Part shown: in pieces, positions 53,112 to 62,305 of the stretch
Layout of the letters: every line of letters starts with the position of its first letter
Numbering within the stretch: position 1 is the first letter of the stretch
Source: Bradyrhizobium australiense
GTDB lineage: Bacteria; Pseudomonadota; Alphaproteobacteria; Rhizobiales; Xanthobacteraceae
Direction: 5' to 3'
DNA: 64,000 nucleotides
Assembly: GCF_013114825.1 (NCBI RefSeq)
Contig: NZ_JAAVLX010000007.1
Location: 248,001 to 312,000 of the forward strand
Notes under the pieces: model-generated
Told to the model about the DNA's origin: nothing
Database searches by the model: none
The model's input: only the letters and a program-made list of their open reading frames with translations
Made by a program: the position numbers and the translations under genes

Positions 53112-53213
53112 GCATGACCTCTCCGGAAAACCGGTATCCACTTTTCCGGATCATGCGTTTCGTTCGCGCATGACCTGATCGGAAAACCGGTAGCCACTTT
53201 TCCGGATCATGCG
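53112..53213. repeat. Tandem pair of 46-base palindromic repeats
   Basis: Two copies (53112-53157 and 53168-53213), 42 of 46 bases identical. Each has ends GCATGACC / GATCATGC and a core GGAAAACCGG...CCACTTTTCCGG able to form a hairpin. They sit directly upstream of purA. A related sequence (GCGAACCGGTGTCCAC... CGCTCGAAAGCGCTATG) lies at 54490-54550 before the EamA gene. Confidence 0.75.
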
Positions 53214-53422
53214 ATAGCTTGCCCAGCCAAAATCGCGGCCGGGGCCGTTCGCATGCGAGGCAGCCCCACCGGATAAAGGAAGCGGGTGCTCTAGGCAAGC
53301 AAGAAGGCAGCTTTAAGGGGGGCTTAGAACGGCTCCAACCCTTTGATATCCCCGTAATATTTGGACCACCCGGGGCCGGCCGGGCGAAAGACGCATTAAC
53401 ATCCGGCAATGACGGAATGGCC

Positions 53423-53896
53423 ATGTCGAAAACCACCCGTGCAACCCAGGCTTTGGAAAAGCTTGGCGTGAATTTCACCCTGCACGCTTACGACTACGAT
53501 CCGGATGCGGCGAGCATTGGCTTGCAGGCGGCGGAGGCGCTCGGCGTCGACGCGAAGCGCGTGCTGAAAACGCTGATGGCCGAGGTCGACGGCAAGCCGG
53601 TCTGCGCCGTGGTGCCGTCGGACTGCGAGGTCAGCATGAAAAAGCTGGCGGCCGCCTTCGGCGCCAAGGCAGCGAAGATGATGCGGCCAGCGGATGCCGA
53701 ACGGCTGACCGGCTACCATGTTGGCGGCATCTCGCCGTTCGGGCAGAAGAAACGCGTGCCGGTTGCGATCGAAGAAGCCGCGCTCGGCCATACAAGCGTG
53801 TTCCTCAATGGCGGTCAGCGCGGGCTGCAGGTCGAACTCGATCCCAATGACGCCGTCAAGGCTGCTGGCGCGCTCGCGCGGGCGCTCGTTGCATGA
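53423..53896 (+). CDS. ybaK: Cys-tRNA(Pro) deacylase YbaK
   Basis: Trans-editing enzyme that hydrolyses Cys mis-charged on tRNA-Pro. The 157-residue product has the YbaK/EbsC fold: ATQALEKLGVNFTLHAYDYDP at the start, KRVLKTLMAEVDGKPVCAVVPSD with the conserved Lys, LTGYHVGGISPFGQKK and HTSVFLNGGQRGLQVELDPNDAV. The start at 53423 follows GACGGA; an ATG two codons earlier is equally possible. Confidence 0.92.
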   Translation: MSKTTRATQALEKLGVNFTLHAYDYDPDAASIGLQAAEALGVDAKRVLKTLMAEVDGKPVCAVVPSDCEVSMKKLAAAFGAKAAKMMRPADAERLTGYHVGGISPFGQKKRVPVAIEEAALGHTSVFLNGGQRGLQVELDPNDAVKAAGALARALVA

Positions 53897-53932
53897 GTGG
53901 CTTTCGCTGCGGCGGAGCCCTGTTTGGTAAGT

Positions 53933-54118
53933 CTATTTGGTGAGTCTGGGCTGCGTCTGCGCCCATAGCATCGCCTCGATGATGGCCTCGCGCGGTTTCG
54001 GGCGCTGCTCCTCATCGCATTCGATGAACGCCAGAATGGAATTGGCGCGAACGGCAAACCGGTGACGTGTTTCGGCTTCTTCGGCCGGCATCGGCTTGCT
54101 CCAGGAATGAACTATCAT
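53933..54118 (-). CDS. Small hypothetical protein
   Basis: A 61-residue frame starting MIVHSWSKPMPAEEAETRHRF, then ANSILAFIECDEEQRPKPREAIIEAMLWAQTQ; helical, acidic and lacking a signal or membrane segment. The frame is open 19 codons upstream. Codon use is typical of the genome, which supports coding, but no family was recognised. Convergent with ybaK. Confidence 0.45.
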   Translation of the reverse strand: MIVHSWSKPMPAEEAETRHRFAVRANSILAFIECDEEQRPKPREAIIEAMLWAQTQPRLTK

Positions 54119-54559
54119 CTGCAAAAATTCGACGTCACGGACAGGCGAAGCTCTTGAAAGCGTAGTCGCCTGCAAACCGTGGTCCCAACGATCGAACGAA
54201 CGGCCAATACTGAAAGTAGCCCGGAATAACGCACCGCGTGTGCCCGAAAAACAAACCAGGGTTGGGTCGCATGAATAAAACGTCCTTTGATTGCATCCTT
54301 ACCGGCCCGCTGACAACCCCAAACAACGGCAAGGCTGGCTGCATGGTCGCGATGCATCCTGCACCATTGATGAGCACCGCAAATCCGTGTCTGTGACAGG
54401 CGCGGGCCGCATTCCGGCCCGGCGTCGATCGCCGGGCGGGCGGCGGCGCCATGAACCGGTCTTAACCCTTCGTTTGACGCGTTTTCTTTACGCGAACCGG
54501 TGTCCACCCCCGGATCAAGTCCGAGGCCATGCTTCGCTCGAAAGCGCTATGGATCGCGA
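54119..54559. other. Spacer with repeat-like sequence
   Basis: About 440 bases without a supported gene. The last 70 bases (CGCGAACCGGTGTCCAC...) resemble a common intergenic element. A minus-strand frame of about 105 codons was considered and not accepted. Confidence 0.35.
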
Positions 54560-55489
54560 ATGTCGGCTACCGAACAGACTTCACCCACACGATCCGGGAA
54601 CTGGCTCGCCAACCAGCCTTATCTGCTGCTCAGCATCACCGCGCTGTGCTGGGCCGGCAACGCCATCGTCGGGCGGTTGGCCGCCGGCCACATTCCGCCG
54701 GTGACCCTTTCATTCCTGCGCTGGTCGTTCGCGTTCCTGATCATTCTGCCGTTTGCCTGGAAGCATGTCGTCAAGGACTGGGCCGCGATCCGCGGCCGGC
54801 TTGGCATCATGATCGTGCTCTCCGTCACCGGCATCGGCGCCTTCAACACGCTGCAATACTGGGCGCTCGAGCACACCCAAGCGCTGAACACGCTGTTGCT
54901 GCAGTCGGCGGGACCGCTGGTGGTCGCGGTGTGGTCGCTCGTGCTGCTCGGGGTGCGGCTGACGCTGGCGCAGGCCGCCGGCGTTCTGCTGTCGATGGCC
55001 GGGGTGCTCATCATCCTGCTGCATGGCGACCTCACCAAGCTTTCCGGCATCGACTTCAACGTCGGCGACCTGATCTTCCTCGTGGCACTGGCGATCTTCG
55101 GCATCTATTCGGTGCTGTCGCTAAAGCGGCCCGCGATCCATGGCCTGTCGTTCGTCGCCTTCACCTTCGGCGTCGGCGCGGCCTGCCTGATTCCGCTGTT
55201 CATCTGGGAGCTGTTCGCGCGGCCGCTGATGCAGATCGATACGGCGAACATCTTGACGCTGGCCTACGTCGCGCTGTTCCCCTCGACGATCGCCTATCTC
55301 TGCTTCAACCGCGGCGTGCAACTGATCGGCGCCAACCGCGCAGCACCCTTCTTCCACGTGGTTCCGGTGTTCGGCACCGTGATGTCGATCATCTTCCTCG
55401 GCGAGCACCCGCAGGCGTTTCATTTCATCGGCTTTGCGCTGGTGCTGACGGGGGTGTTCGTGGCATCACGGAAGCCTCAAACTGCCTAG
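54560..55489 (+). CDS. EamA/DMT-superfamily permease
   Basis: A 309-residue inner-membrane transporter with ten predicted helices in two EamA repeats: YLLLSITALCWAGNAIVGRLA...SFLRWSFAFLIILPF at the start and LIFLVALAIFGIYSVLSLKRP...ALFPSTIAYLCFNRGVQLIGANRAAPFFHVVPVFGTVMSIIFLGE in the second half, with the family end FIGFALVLTGVFVA. Probably exports metabolites or amino acids; substrate unknown. The ATG at 54560 is preferred over a start 20 codons upstream in repeat sequence. Confidence 0.88.
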   Translation: MSATEQTSPTRSGNWLANQPYLLLSITALCWAGNAIVGRLAAGHIPPVTLSFLRWSFAFLIILPFAWKHVVKDWAAIRGRLGIMIVLSVTGIGAFNTLQYWALEHTQALNTLLLQSAGPLVVAVWSLVLLGVRLTLAQAAGVLLSMAGVLIILLHGDLTKLSGIDFNVGDLIFLVALAIFGIYSVLSLKRPAIHGLSFVAFTFGVGAACLIPLFIWELFARPLMQIDTANILTLAYVALFPSTIAYLCFNRGVQLIGANRAAPFFHVVPVFGTVMSIIFLGEHPQAFHFIGFALVLTGVFVASRKPQTA

Positions 55490-56021
55490 GACTTGTACTC
55501 ATGTATCGCCGATGACCGATTTCTGGGCTCAAGCGGACACACGTTTGAGCACAGGTGGATGCCCGCAAATGAGGGACCACATCGACTAACACAAAAGCGA
55601 TCGCTGACTGTTCTACCAGTTCTACAGAGCCTTTTAGCGGCTGAGATCGCCCACATTCGATATTCGAAGATTTTCGGCGCCTCTCAATTTTCGGGTTTTT
55701 CAACACCATCGACCCCTCTCAGACATGAAGGAACTCAGGGTGCAGTGCAAATTGCCCAGTGCTCCCCTTCGTGGGTCGCAAACTTCTGTTTTTAGACGGG
55801 GACTGATCGCCGAGTGTGGGGCGTGCTCCGAAGTTTGTTGAAGGCAACGCGACGACGCCATTTCATTGCAGCGTTTGCTGGATTAGGACGCCGCGAGTAA
55901 ACTGAGACTGCAAATCCTCTCATTCTATGCGACGAGCAACGAACGGATCGACGCGGCGTATACTGCAATTGCGCGAGAGTGGCCGACGCCGTACTCATCG
56001 GCGGCGGCCGCTGGAAGGCAG
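55490..56021. other. Accessory spacer with truncated mobile-element copy
   Basis: Over 500 bases without a supported gene. It contains the partial MITE copy (55574-55716) and, to its right, unassigned sequence up to the convergent gene at 56022. Confidence 0.4.
55574..55716 (+). repeat. Truncated MITE-like copy, inverted to 57715-57934
   Basis: About 140 bases nearly identical (about six mismatches) to the reverse complement of 57719-57860: CCACATCGACTA-CACAAAAGC...TCTACAGAGCCTTTTAGCGGCT...TTTCGGGTTTTTCAACACCATCG. One terminal repeat survives with a change (CACCATCG for CACTATCG); the other end is lost. With the full copy it brackets 2.1 kb with two unknown genes. Confidence 0.75.
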
Positions 56022-56414
56022 TCACTCGAACTGAACGTCCTCGTTCTGCGAGTTGGCCCACTTGGTCGTGACGCCGCCCCCAGACGCTCGCACACGGAAA
56101 TACAGTTCGGCCCAACTTTCGCTCGACGTTTCAGAGTTCGCCACTTTGCTGTGCGCCACCGTGGCACTAAAGCCAAAGGTAGTGGGCCCAACGTTGAGAT
56201 TTGCCGGTCCTAACTGAAAACTGTCGTCTTTGTACAGTTCATCGTCGAACGCAAAATCATCGTCCATAACACGAATTGACACCTTCATGAGGTTATCCCC
56301 GATCTTGCGCCTTTCTTGTTCCGACAGAATGAGAGTTGCTCCGCCCTGGAGTTTCACGTCGTCACTGGGACTTCGGGGCTCTTCATATATCCATACACCA
56401 ACTAGCTTGGCCAT
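56022..56414 (-). CDS. Hypothetical protein in MITE-flanked segment
   Basis: A 130-residue acidic, beta-rich protein without signal or membrane helix (MAKLVGVWIYEEPRSPSDDV, VMDDDFAFDDELYKDDSF, ASGGGVTTKWANSQNEDV). The ATG at 56414 has an excellent ribosome binding site (AAGGAGAACTCAG). The pattern of alternating strands suggests a small beta-sandwich; no family recognised. Composition is slightly AT-richer than the core genome. Confidence 0.62.
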   Translation of the reverse strand: MAKLVGVWIYEEPRSPSDDVKLQGGATLILSEQERRKIGDNLMKVSIRVMDDDFAFDDELYKDDSFQLGPANLNVGPTTFGFSATVAHSKVANSETSSESWAELYFRVRASGGGVTTKWANSQNEDVQFE

Positions 56415-57064
56415 CTGAGTTCTCCTTAGGGTCTCGGTGCTTTCCGATGCACCGTCGACCAATGTGAACGGGGCCCCGGCAAGGGGACCAATGGCGTGGG
56501 ACGCTAAAATGGGTCCCATCAATTAGGTTCTTGGAATCGAAAGTTTTGAACGCTTTGCGTTAGCGTTTCGGGCCGAATACAACCTGCACTTTCGCCGACA
56601 TATTAACTTGGATCGCAGATCGGGCATGTGATGCAGTTTACAAAACCAGTCGAATGATTGCGGCGGTGCATGAGTCCGGATGTGGTCCTCAGCCGAACCG
56701 CCTATGAGCCGTCGCAAAGGCCGCTCTCGGAGGAAAACCGGACCTGACGAGCTGAGCGGTTGGACCGCTGCTAGTTGACCCACAGCGGTCATGTCAGCGG
56801 CCTCGGGCAGGAACTCTCTGTGGCTACGCGAAGCAGAGAAGCGGACATTCGAAGGTTTGAGTTGGGCAGACGACTCCCCTTGCTCACCACGGCAGGCAAG
56901 CTGTGGCGAGCGCCGGATAAGGCCGGGGTCGAGTTCATTGAGCCCGCTGACAGGATGGGGTCCGGGGGTACGCTTGCGGGAGCACAGCTGACAAGGTAGG
57001 TCCAGATGTCCAGATTGCCCAGCCGAGGAGCAGGGGTCATGCGCCGGACGGAAGGCCGATTAGA
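56415..57064. other. Non-coding accessory spacer
   Basis: About 650 bases. Frames on both strands lack start signals and protein-like composition. Probably decayed or intergenic; nothing else identified. Confidence 0.35.
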
Positions 57065-57433
57065 TCATAAGCTGCTCGCGCGATAGCGCCACCAAGTCAG
57101 CCCGCAAGCGAGTATCCAATTGAAGTAGAGGAGAGCAATGATCGCTCCTGCTAAAGTCCCTTGCACCCGCCAGTACGCAAAGAAATGCCCCGTGCCTTCC
57201 GATCGCGTTGCAAATGCAGTCGCCGCGAGCACCAGGCCTGCGGCTACGAGCAGGTAATTGGAGATAGAAAGTGATGGCTCGGCGCGGAGTGCGTTGAACC
57301 AAGCGGCGAATGAGATAGGGGCCAACGGCAGACAACTGAACGCGCCCGCGAGCCAGCCGTGGCCGGCACCAGCGAGAAAGATGAAGCCGAGGAGCTGCAA
57401 AGCAGCGAATAACGAGGCCGCGAGATATTTCAT
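57065..57433 (-). CDS. Four-helix hypothetical membrane protein
   Basis: A 122-residue protein with four hydrophobic helices (about 4-26, 30-50, 58-78 and 90-115): YLAASLFAALQLLGFIFLAG, LLVAAGLVLAATAFA, GTLAGAIIALLYFNWILACG. ATG at 57433. No family recognised; lies in the segment flanked by the MITE copies. Confidence 0.6.
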   Translation of the reverse strand: MKYLAASLFAALQLLGFIFLAGAGHGWLAGAFSCLPLAPISFAAWFNALRAEPSLSISNYLLVAAGLVLAATAFATRSEGTGHFFAYWRVQGTLAGAIIALLYFNWILACGLTWWRYRASSL

Positions 57434-57714
57434 GTCGCCGCAAGGATTCAGGTGAAAGCTCCGCGACCGGAGGTGCTAAGGTCGGACCATACCACGTTGG
57501 CGTCAACCTTCCCGTCAGATTACTGCCTCACCGACCGCGTTATAATCCACGAAATTACGCGACGGCAGAAATGACCGAAGTTCAATCCAGTAGGAGACGT
57601 CCTCGTAAAAGCGCCACTCGTCGTGCATGCCTGATCCTCGAATGTGCGTTTCTGTACACGAACAATGAGATTGGCCAGCAGACTAGGAAGCCACAGCCCA
57701 TTTCCGCTTCTGGG

Positions 57715-57934
57715 CGATAGTGTTGAAAAACCCGAAAATTGAGAGGCGCCGAAAATCTTCGAATATCGAATGTGGGCGATCTAAGCCGCTAAAAGGCTCT
57801 GTAGAACTGGTAGAACCGTCAGCGATTGCTTTTGTGCTAGTCGATGTGGCCCCTTACGTCGCCGCGCAAGAGACGCGCGAGTGGCCCTGAGAATTTTCAC
57901 TCATCAGCCAAAGAGGACTTTTTCAACACTATCG
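57715..57934. mobile_element. MITE-like element with perfect 16-bp terminal inverted repeats
   Basis: A 220-base non-autonomous element: left end CGATAGTGTTGAAAAA (57715-57730), right end TTTTTCAACACTATCG (57919-57934). Inside is an open segment (KNPKIERRRKSSNIECG ... FVLVDVAPYVAAQETREWP, stop at about 57890) that may derive from a transposase or carried gene, but no start or transposase motif is present. Flanked by GGG and ACCC; no clear target duplication. A truncated inverted copy lies at 55574-55716. Confidence 0.72.
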
Positions 57935-57997
57935 ACCCTAAGCGGACCTAAACCAAGCATTCAAATCCTGCAACATCTCGCCCGGTCCGGGTTCATC

Positions 57998-58942
57998 TTA
58001 CTGTTTGGGAGATGATGACCGCCGAACAACCACATCCTTCCCAACTTCGATCACCATCAGGTCTTCGCCGACTTCGAGCGGACCATCATAAGTCTTGCGA
58101 GTACCGGATATCAGGTCGTCGTTGGTCGCTGTGGGGAGGACGATGTGGGAGTAAACCGCCAACTTTGGCTTAGTTCTTGCGAATATTTCACCAGCTTGTT
58201 CGGGAGTAACGTGGTGGGCGATTACTGATTTCGTCCGCTCGAGGTTGACGCCTGCTCTCGAAAAAGTTTCGGGAGATACCACCTCATGCACCAGTAAATC
58301 TACGCGTTCGGCAGCGCGTATGAGGTTGTCCGAGGTGCGGGTATCGCCAGACAGAACGACCGAGCGGCCGTTGTAATCAATCCGATAGCCATAGGCGGGC
58401 TCTACTGGCGCATGGTCCACCTTGATTGCAGTTATTTTTACGCCATTCTGTTCATATACGACGCCGGGGTCGATGTTGTGAGCGTTGATTACGACGCCCT
58501 CAGGGCGGGCTTTGTCGTCCGAAATTCTAAAACCGATATCGAACTCAAACGCCTGCACGAGATGTGACAGCATTTTCTCTGTTCCTGGTGGTCCCCACAC
58601 CTCTAAAGGCCGATTTCGGCCGGGGGCAACTAGCCAACCGGTGAGCCAGACGTCCGGAAATCCTATGACATGATCGGAGTGTAGATGGGTGAAAAAAACC
58701 CCATCCACGTCTTGCCATCTTGTCTTGGTTTGGACCAAACGCTGCATCGCGCCGCGGCCGGCGTCGAAGAGAAATTTCTTGTCCCCTGCTTCAACCAGAA
58801 TGCTAGGACCGAAGCGGTTCATTACCGGCGGAGGACTTCCTGTTCCAAGTAAAGTCACCTTGAAATCTTGGGCCAGCGCGGCGCCGGGAACGAGGGCAGA
58901 CAAAAATGCACAAACGAATGCTAGTTTTCTAAATGATCGCAT
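57998..58942 (-). CDS. Secreted MBL-fold metallohydrolase
   Basis: A 314-residue exported enzyme with signal peptide (KLAFVCAFLSALVPGAALA) and a metallo-beta-lactamase fold close to the RNase Z/AtsA-type branch: VTLLGTGSPPP, FLFDAGRGAMQRL, the zinc motif THLHSDHVIGF, GYRIDYNGRSVVLSGDTR, VHEVVSPETF and KSVIAHHVTPEQAGEIF. Periplasmic location argues against tRNA processing; arylsulfatase- or phosphodiesterase-like activity is more likely (inference). Monocistronic. Confidence 0.85.
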   Translation of the reverse strand: MRSFRKLAFVCAFLSALVPGAALAQDFKVTLLGTGSPPPVMNRFGPSILVEAGDKKFLFDAGRGAMQRLVQTKTRWQDVDGVFFTHLHSDHVIGFPDVWLTGWLVAPGRNRPLEVWGPPGTEKMLSHLVQAFEFDIGFRISDDKARPEGVVINAHNIDPGVVYEQNGVKITAIKVDHAPVEPAYGYRIDYNGRSVVLSGDTRTSDNLIRAAERVDLLVHEVVSPETFSRAGVNLERTKSVIAHHVTPEQAGEIFARTKPKLAVYSHIVLPTATNDDLISGTRKTYDGPLEVGEDLMVIEVGKDVVVRRSSSPKQ

Positions 58943-59124
58943 TTCTCAATCCTCTGACCAAGGGCAACTGGCCTTATAGCACGATGTCTGTCTGGTGCTG
59001 GATCAATGTCGGTTGTTGGCCCCAAGCCGACCAACTTCGTCGCCTGCGACTGTTGAGGGCAGTCCGGACTTCGCGTCAGCGATCCTTCGACCGCTGTTTT
59101 GACCCAAAGCGGAAGCGAGTAGCC

Positions 59125-59544
59125 TCAGTTTGAATCCTTCGCGAAATAGTTTTCCCAGAAGTGTTCAATGGCGCCGTCAATTTGAACCCAGTAATGTTTC
59201 GATTGCTCAAAAACCGATATGACTGGCGCTGGATACTTTGGATTCGCCATCGTACCCACCGCAACGCCGATCAGCGCAGGCAAATTGGTTACTTTCCAAT
59301 AGACTGTTGTGCCGCACTGTGGACAAAAATAGTTATGCATTTCCCCACCGCTTGCGGCGGCGTGTGTAAACTTCTTTGAGGTTCCTGAGATGGTGACAAC
59401 CTCTTCGGGGTAGTAAGCGCCGACACCGAACGGCGCGCCGGTTCGGCGTTGACAGTCGAGACAGTGACAAGCAACGACTATCTTGGATGGCTCTTCCGGA
59501 AGCGAGAGCGTGACTGCACCGCAGCTGCATCGAGCGTCAGCCAT
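59125..59544 (-). CDS. GFA-family zinc protein
   Basis: A 139-residue protein of the GFA/CENP-V fold (glutathione-dependent formaldehyde-activating enzyme-like). Zinc ligands: CSCG at 6-9, CHCLDCQRRTG at about 29-39, CPQCG near 82-86. The ATG at 59544 starts the conserved ARCSCGAVTL; the frame is open upstream but unlike the family. True formaldehyde activity is rarely shown for these proteins. Confidence 0.85.
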   Translation of the reverse strand: MADARCSCGAVTLSLPEEPSKIVVACHCLDCQRRTGAPFGVGAYYPEEVVTISGTSKKFTHAAASGGEMHNYFCPQCGTTVYWKVTNLPALIGVAVGTMANPKYPAPVISVFEQSKHYWVQIDGAIEHFWENYFAKDSN

Positions 59545-59901
59545 CCAAAATACTCCAATTGATCCGAACGACGTACCAACATTAACTGAGGAACTACGCT
59601 GGGGCATCAAAATACCCGAGAGGCCAAAGCGGCTCACGGTTACTTTGGTGTCGAGGCCGAGGCCGTCGATACGATAGCCACGTTCATCAACAGCAACAGC
59701 GAATGACCGGATTATTGCCTGTGAAAGCCCACTTCGGCCTTTGGCCCTGAGCGACGTATTGCACCGCCACACGACCTCGGCCGTGAACGGGGCATAGCGG
59801 AAGTTGACGGGCAGCCATCTCTATTGGAGGGCGACGCTCGTGACACTTAGCCGACTTGGCTGCCGGACAGACGAACGTCCACTCTAACTCGACAGCAGCG
59901 C
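59545..59901. other. Non-coding spacer
   Basis: About 360 bases without a supported gene; the GFA promoter should be here. Confidence 0.35.
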
Positions 59902-60724
59902 CTAAGCCGCTTGCAAAAGCAAGTCGGTCAAGTGTTCCGGCGCGTCAAGCATCGCCATGTGGCCAGTATCGGCAAGTTCGAAGGTGGCCCATGATTTGTC
60001 CGCCTTGCATTGGGCGAGAGCCTTGTCCATGGCAGGCTGCGGAAATTTCGGCAAGCGAACGAAGGTCTTCTTTGCTACCTTCTCGCGCGCACCAGAGAGT
60101 TTAACGGGTTGCAAGTATGTGCCGATCGGTTGCGGCGTGATTTTCGACCGAACAAACGGCTCATCACGTTCGGCGACGAAGATGGCTGCGATCTTATCGC
60201 CATTTGCACCGAAGCCCGCTTCGCCCTTCTCCTGCGCCGCCTGCACCATCTTTCGAAATCCTTCGTTCGATAAATCAAGCGGCTTCTGTCCGTCGGCGGG
60301 CATGAACGCATCGACCCACACGACCGCCGTGACGAGGTCGCCTACCTTCTCGAGCGCGCCCGATCCGACGAAGCCACCATACGAATGAAGCACAAGGCAA
60401 ACGTCGCTAAGGCTTTCCCATTTGATAAGGTTGACCACGTCCGCGATGTGTGTGTCGAGATCAATATCCTTTCTGAGCAGATGCGACCGCTCGCCTAGGC
60501 CGGTGAGCGTCGGCACAAATACTTTATGCCCCTTTGCTTCAAGCTGATCCGCAACTCGTCGCCACGTCCAACTACCGCACCATGCTCCGTGAACGAGAAC
60601 AAATGTCTTGCGAGCTGCCTGCGCGCGCCGGTCCGAGGTTGCCTGAGACCGCTATGGACGCGAGACCGCCCGCTGCTACAGCGCTGCGAAGCATACGGCG
60701 ACGAGTTAGTCCACCTTTCGTCAT
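59902..60724 (-). pseudogene. Exported alpha/beta hydrolase, frameshifted
   Basis: ATG at 60724 behind GGGGGTTATC starts MTKGGLTRRRMLRSAVAAGG, a twin-Arg-like (TRRRML) signal that ends ...NLGPARA. After about 60617 the enzyme continues in another frame as KTFVLVHGAWCGSWTWRRVA, then VFVPTLTGLGERSHLL, nucleophile LHSYGGF, PADG and catalytic HMAMLDAPEHL. One base missing in the GCGCGCGC run at 60612-60622 explains the break. Restored length is about 273 residues (salicylate esterase/EstC-like hydrolase). Error or inactivation. Confidence 0.72.
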
Positions 60725-61011
60725 GATAACCCCCTAGTCTAAAGTAAGTTAAGACAATCAATGAGGGTAACCGGTGTCGAATATTACCTGAGCCTGCAGT
60801 GATCTCCAAGGGTCTAAATGGCATGCTCGTTGAGCGACGGTTCTTCGTGCCGTGCGGACGCCTCGGACGTCCGAAATTGGCCCCGAGCCGACCAAGGCTC
60901 AAGCCGTTATCACGTCGGTTGTTGACGGCAGACCGGACGCCGGGCCGCGCTTCCCGCGACCACCGCTTGTACCCGAAGCCGATTTGGCAGCCCCATTCGA
61001 ACGCCTGGCGC
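60725..61011. other. Divergent spacer
   Basis: Between the broken hydrolase and the DUF1236 gene; open frames present are not supported by start signals. It leads into the EcfG-type promoter. Confidence 0.4.
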
Positions 61012-61036
61012 GGAACCGACAAGCAATCTGTCCGTT
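61012..61036 (+). promoter_or_regulatory. EcfG-type general stress promoter
   Basis: GGAAC-N16-CGTT, an exact match to the alphaproteobacterial EcfG consensus, 35 bases before the ATG of the DUF1236 gene and on the same strand. Confidence 0.7.
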
Positions 61037-61070
61037 ACCTCAAGGGAGCGGCGAGTAAGGATGTCAAGTT

Positions 61071-61499
61071 ATGAGAGCTCCCAGTGTAATCGCCCTGCTC
61101 GCGATCATACTCGGCGTTATCGCACTTTCGCCGGCGCAATCGAGAGCGCAAGGCGCGGTCGAATTGAGCAACGGCACAAAAGTGCCGCAGAATCCATCGC
61201 TACCGAAACTCAATCTCACAAACCAGCAGCGCGAGCACATTCGCAAGGCCGTGCTGACCGAGCACAATGACGTCCAATTCCAGCTGGCGGCCACCAAGTC
61301 CGCTAAGGACTTCACACCAGCTGTCGGCGCGACACTACCAAAAGGGGTTAAGGCGCAATCGCTGCCAACACCGGTTCTTACGCAACTACCCGAATTGCGG
61401 GACTACATGTACGTGAAAATGAAAGACCAGGTGCTGATCGTGGATGGCATGACCAACAAGATTGTCGACATGTTCTCCGAGACGCAGCCGCCCTCCTAG
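61071..61499 (+). CDS. DUF1236 secreted protein
   Basis: A 142-residue periplasmic protein with signal peptide (VIALLAIILGVIALSPAQSRA), a helical middle (LTNQQREHIRKAVLTEHNDV) and the DUF1236 C-terminal core (PTPVLTQLPELRDYMYVKMKDQVLIVDGMTNKIVDMF-type, with the conserved YxYVxxxxxxxIVDP-like strand). Function unknown; often osmotic or stress induced, consistent with the EcfG promoter upstream. Confidence 0.82.
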   Translation: MRAPSVIALLAIILGVIALSPAQSRAQGAVELSNGTKVPQNPSLPKLNLTNQQREHIRKAVLTEHNDVQFQLAATKSAKDFTPAVGATLPKGVKAQSLPTPVLTQLPELRDYMYVKMKDQVLIVDGMTNKIVDMFSETQPPS

Positions 61500-61750
61500 C
61501 CGCATTGGAGTGCTGTCATTGCATTGCGCAGCGTCCTGCTCCTGGTCATTGGAAAATTGAAATCCCCTATGAGCTAAGCTATCGTTGTCGGCCAGATGGC
61601 CATTATCGACCAACCTCCGAGACTTCTTTCCACGTCGCCTGTCCGGGCGTAGACCGAAAATGGCAGACGTGACGCGGCTCGCGAGCAGACTTTGGAAACT
61701 GTGTCCCGGCAGGCGGTCGTCAGCAATGTTTGGGCACAAGGAGGTGCGGT

Positions 61751-62305
61751 ATGGCGACAAAAGCTAACCAAGTCGTCCTTGATACGCCGGCGGCGGAGTT
61801 CCGGCTTCCGGCCACAGACGGCAGGACTTACGCACTGGACGACGTTGCGGGCGAAAAAGGCACGGTCGTCGTCTTCATCTGTAACCATTGTCCCTATGTC
61901 AAAGCGGTGATCGACCGCATGGTTTCGGACGCCCGCGCGCTGATGTCGGAGGGCGTCGGCTTTGCAGCGATTTGCTCGAACGATGCGGCGAGCTATCCCG
62001 AGGACTCATTTGAGAACATGAAGCGTTTCGCGAAAGCTCATGATTTCCCGTTTCCATATCTCCACGACGAGACCCAGATAGTCGCTCGAGCCTATGGAGC
62101 GGTCTGTACGCCGGACTTCTTCGGTTACAATGCCGACCGCAAGCTCAAGTATCGCGGCCGCCTCGACGAAGGCCGCACAACTGCACCTCGCGCGGGAGCG
62201 CCCCGAGAGCTTGTAGAGGCCATGCGGGCGATTGCGATCACCGGTGCGGCGCCGGCTGACCAAAAGGCGTCTATTGGCTGCTCGATCAAATGGAAGGACG
62301 AATAA
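61751..62305 (+). CDS. Thioredoxin-fold (AhpC/TSA redoxin) protein
   Basis: A 184-residue redoxin. The thioredoxin fold core FRLPATDGRTYALDDV, VVVFICNHCPYVKAV (CNHC active site at about 44-47), FAAICSNDAASYPEDS, FPYLHDETQIVARAYGAVCTPDFFGYNAD and a late Cys (IGCSIKW) fit the family of about 185-residue peroxiredoxin-like proteins. The ATG at 61751 follows an excellent AAGGAGGTGCGGT. Cytoplasmic; reductase or peroxidase activity not determined. Confidence 0.86.
   Translation: MATKANQVVLDTPAAEFRLPATDGRTYALDDVAGEKGTVVVFICNHCPYVKAVIDRMVSDARALMSEGVGFAAICSNDAASYPEDSFENMKRFAKAHDFPFPYLHDETQIVARAYGAVCTPDFFGYNADRKLKYRGRLDEGRTTAPRAGAPRELVEAMRAIAITGAAPADQKASIGCSIKWKDE

Noticed and set aside
54135..54452. 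A 105-codon minus-strand frame
   Set aside because: No start signal or family resemblance; part overlaps repeat-like sequence.
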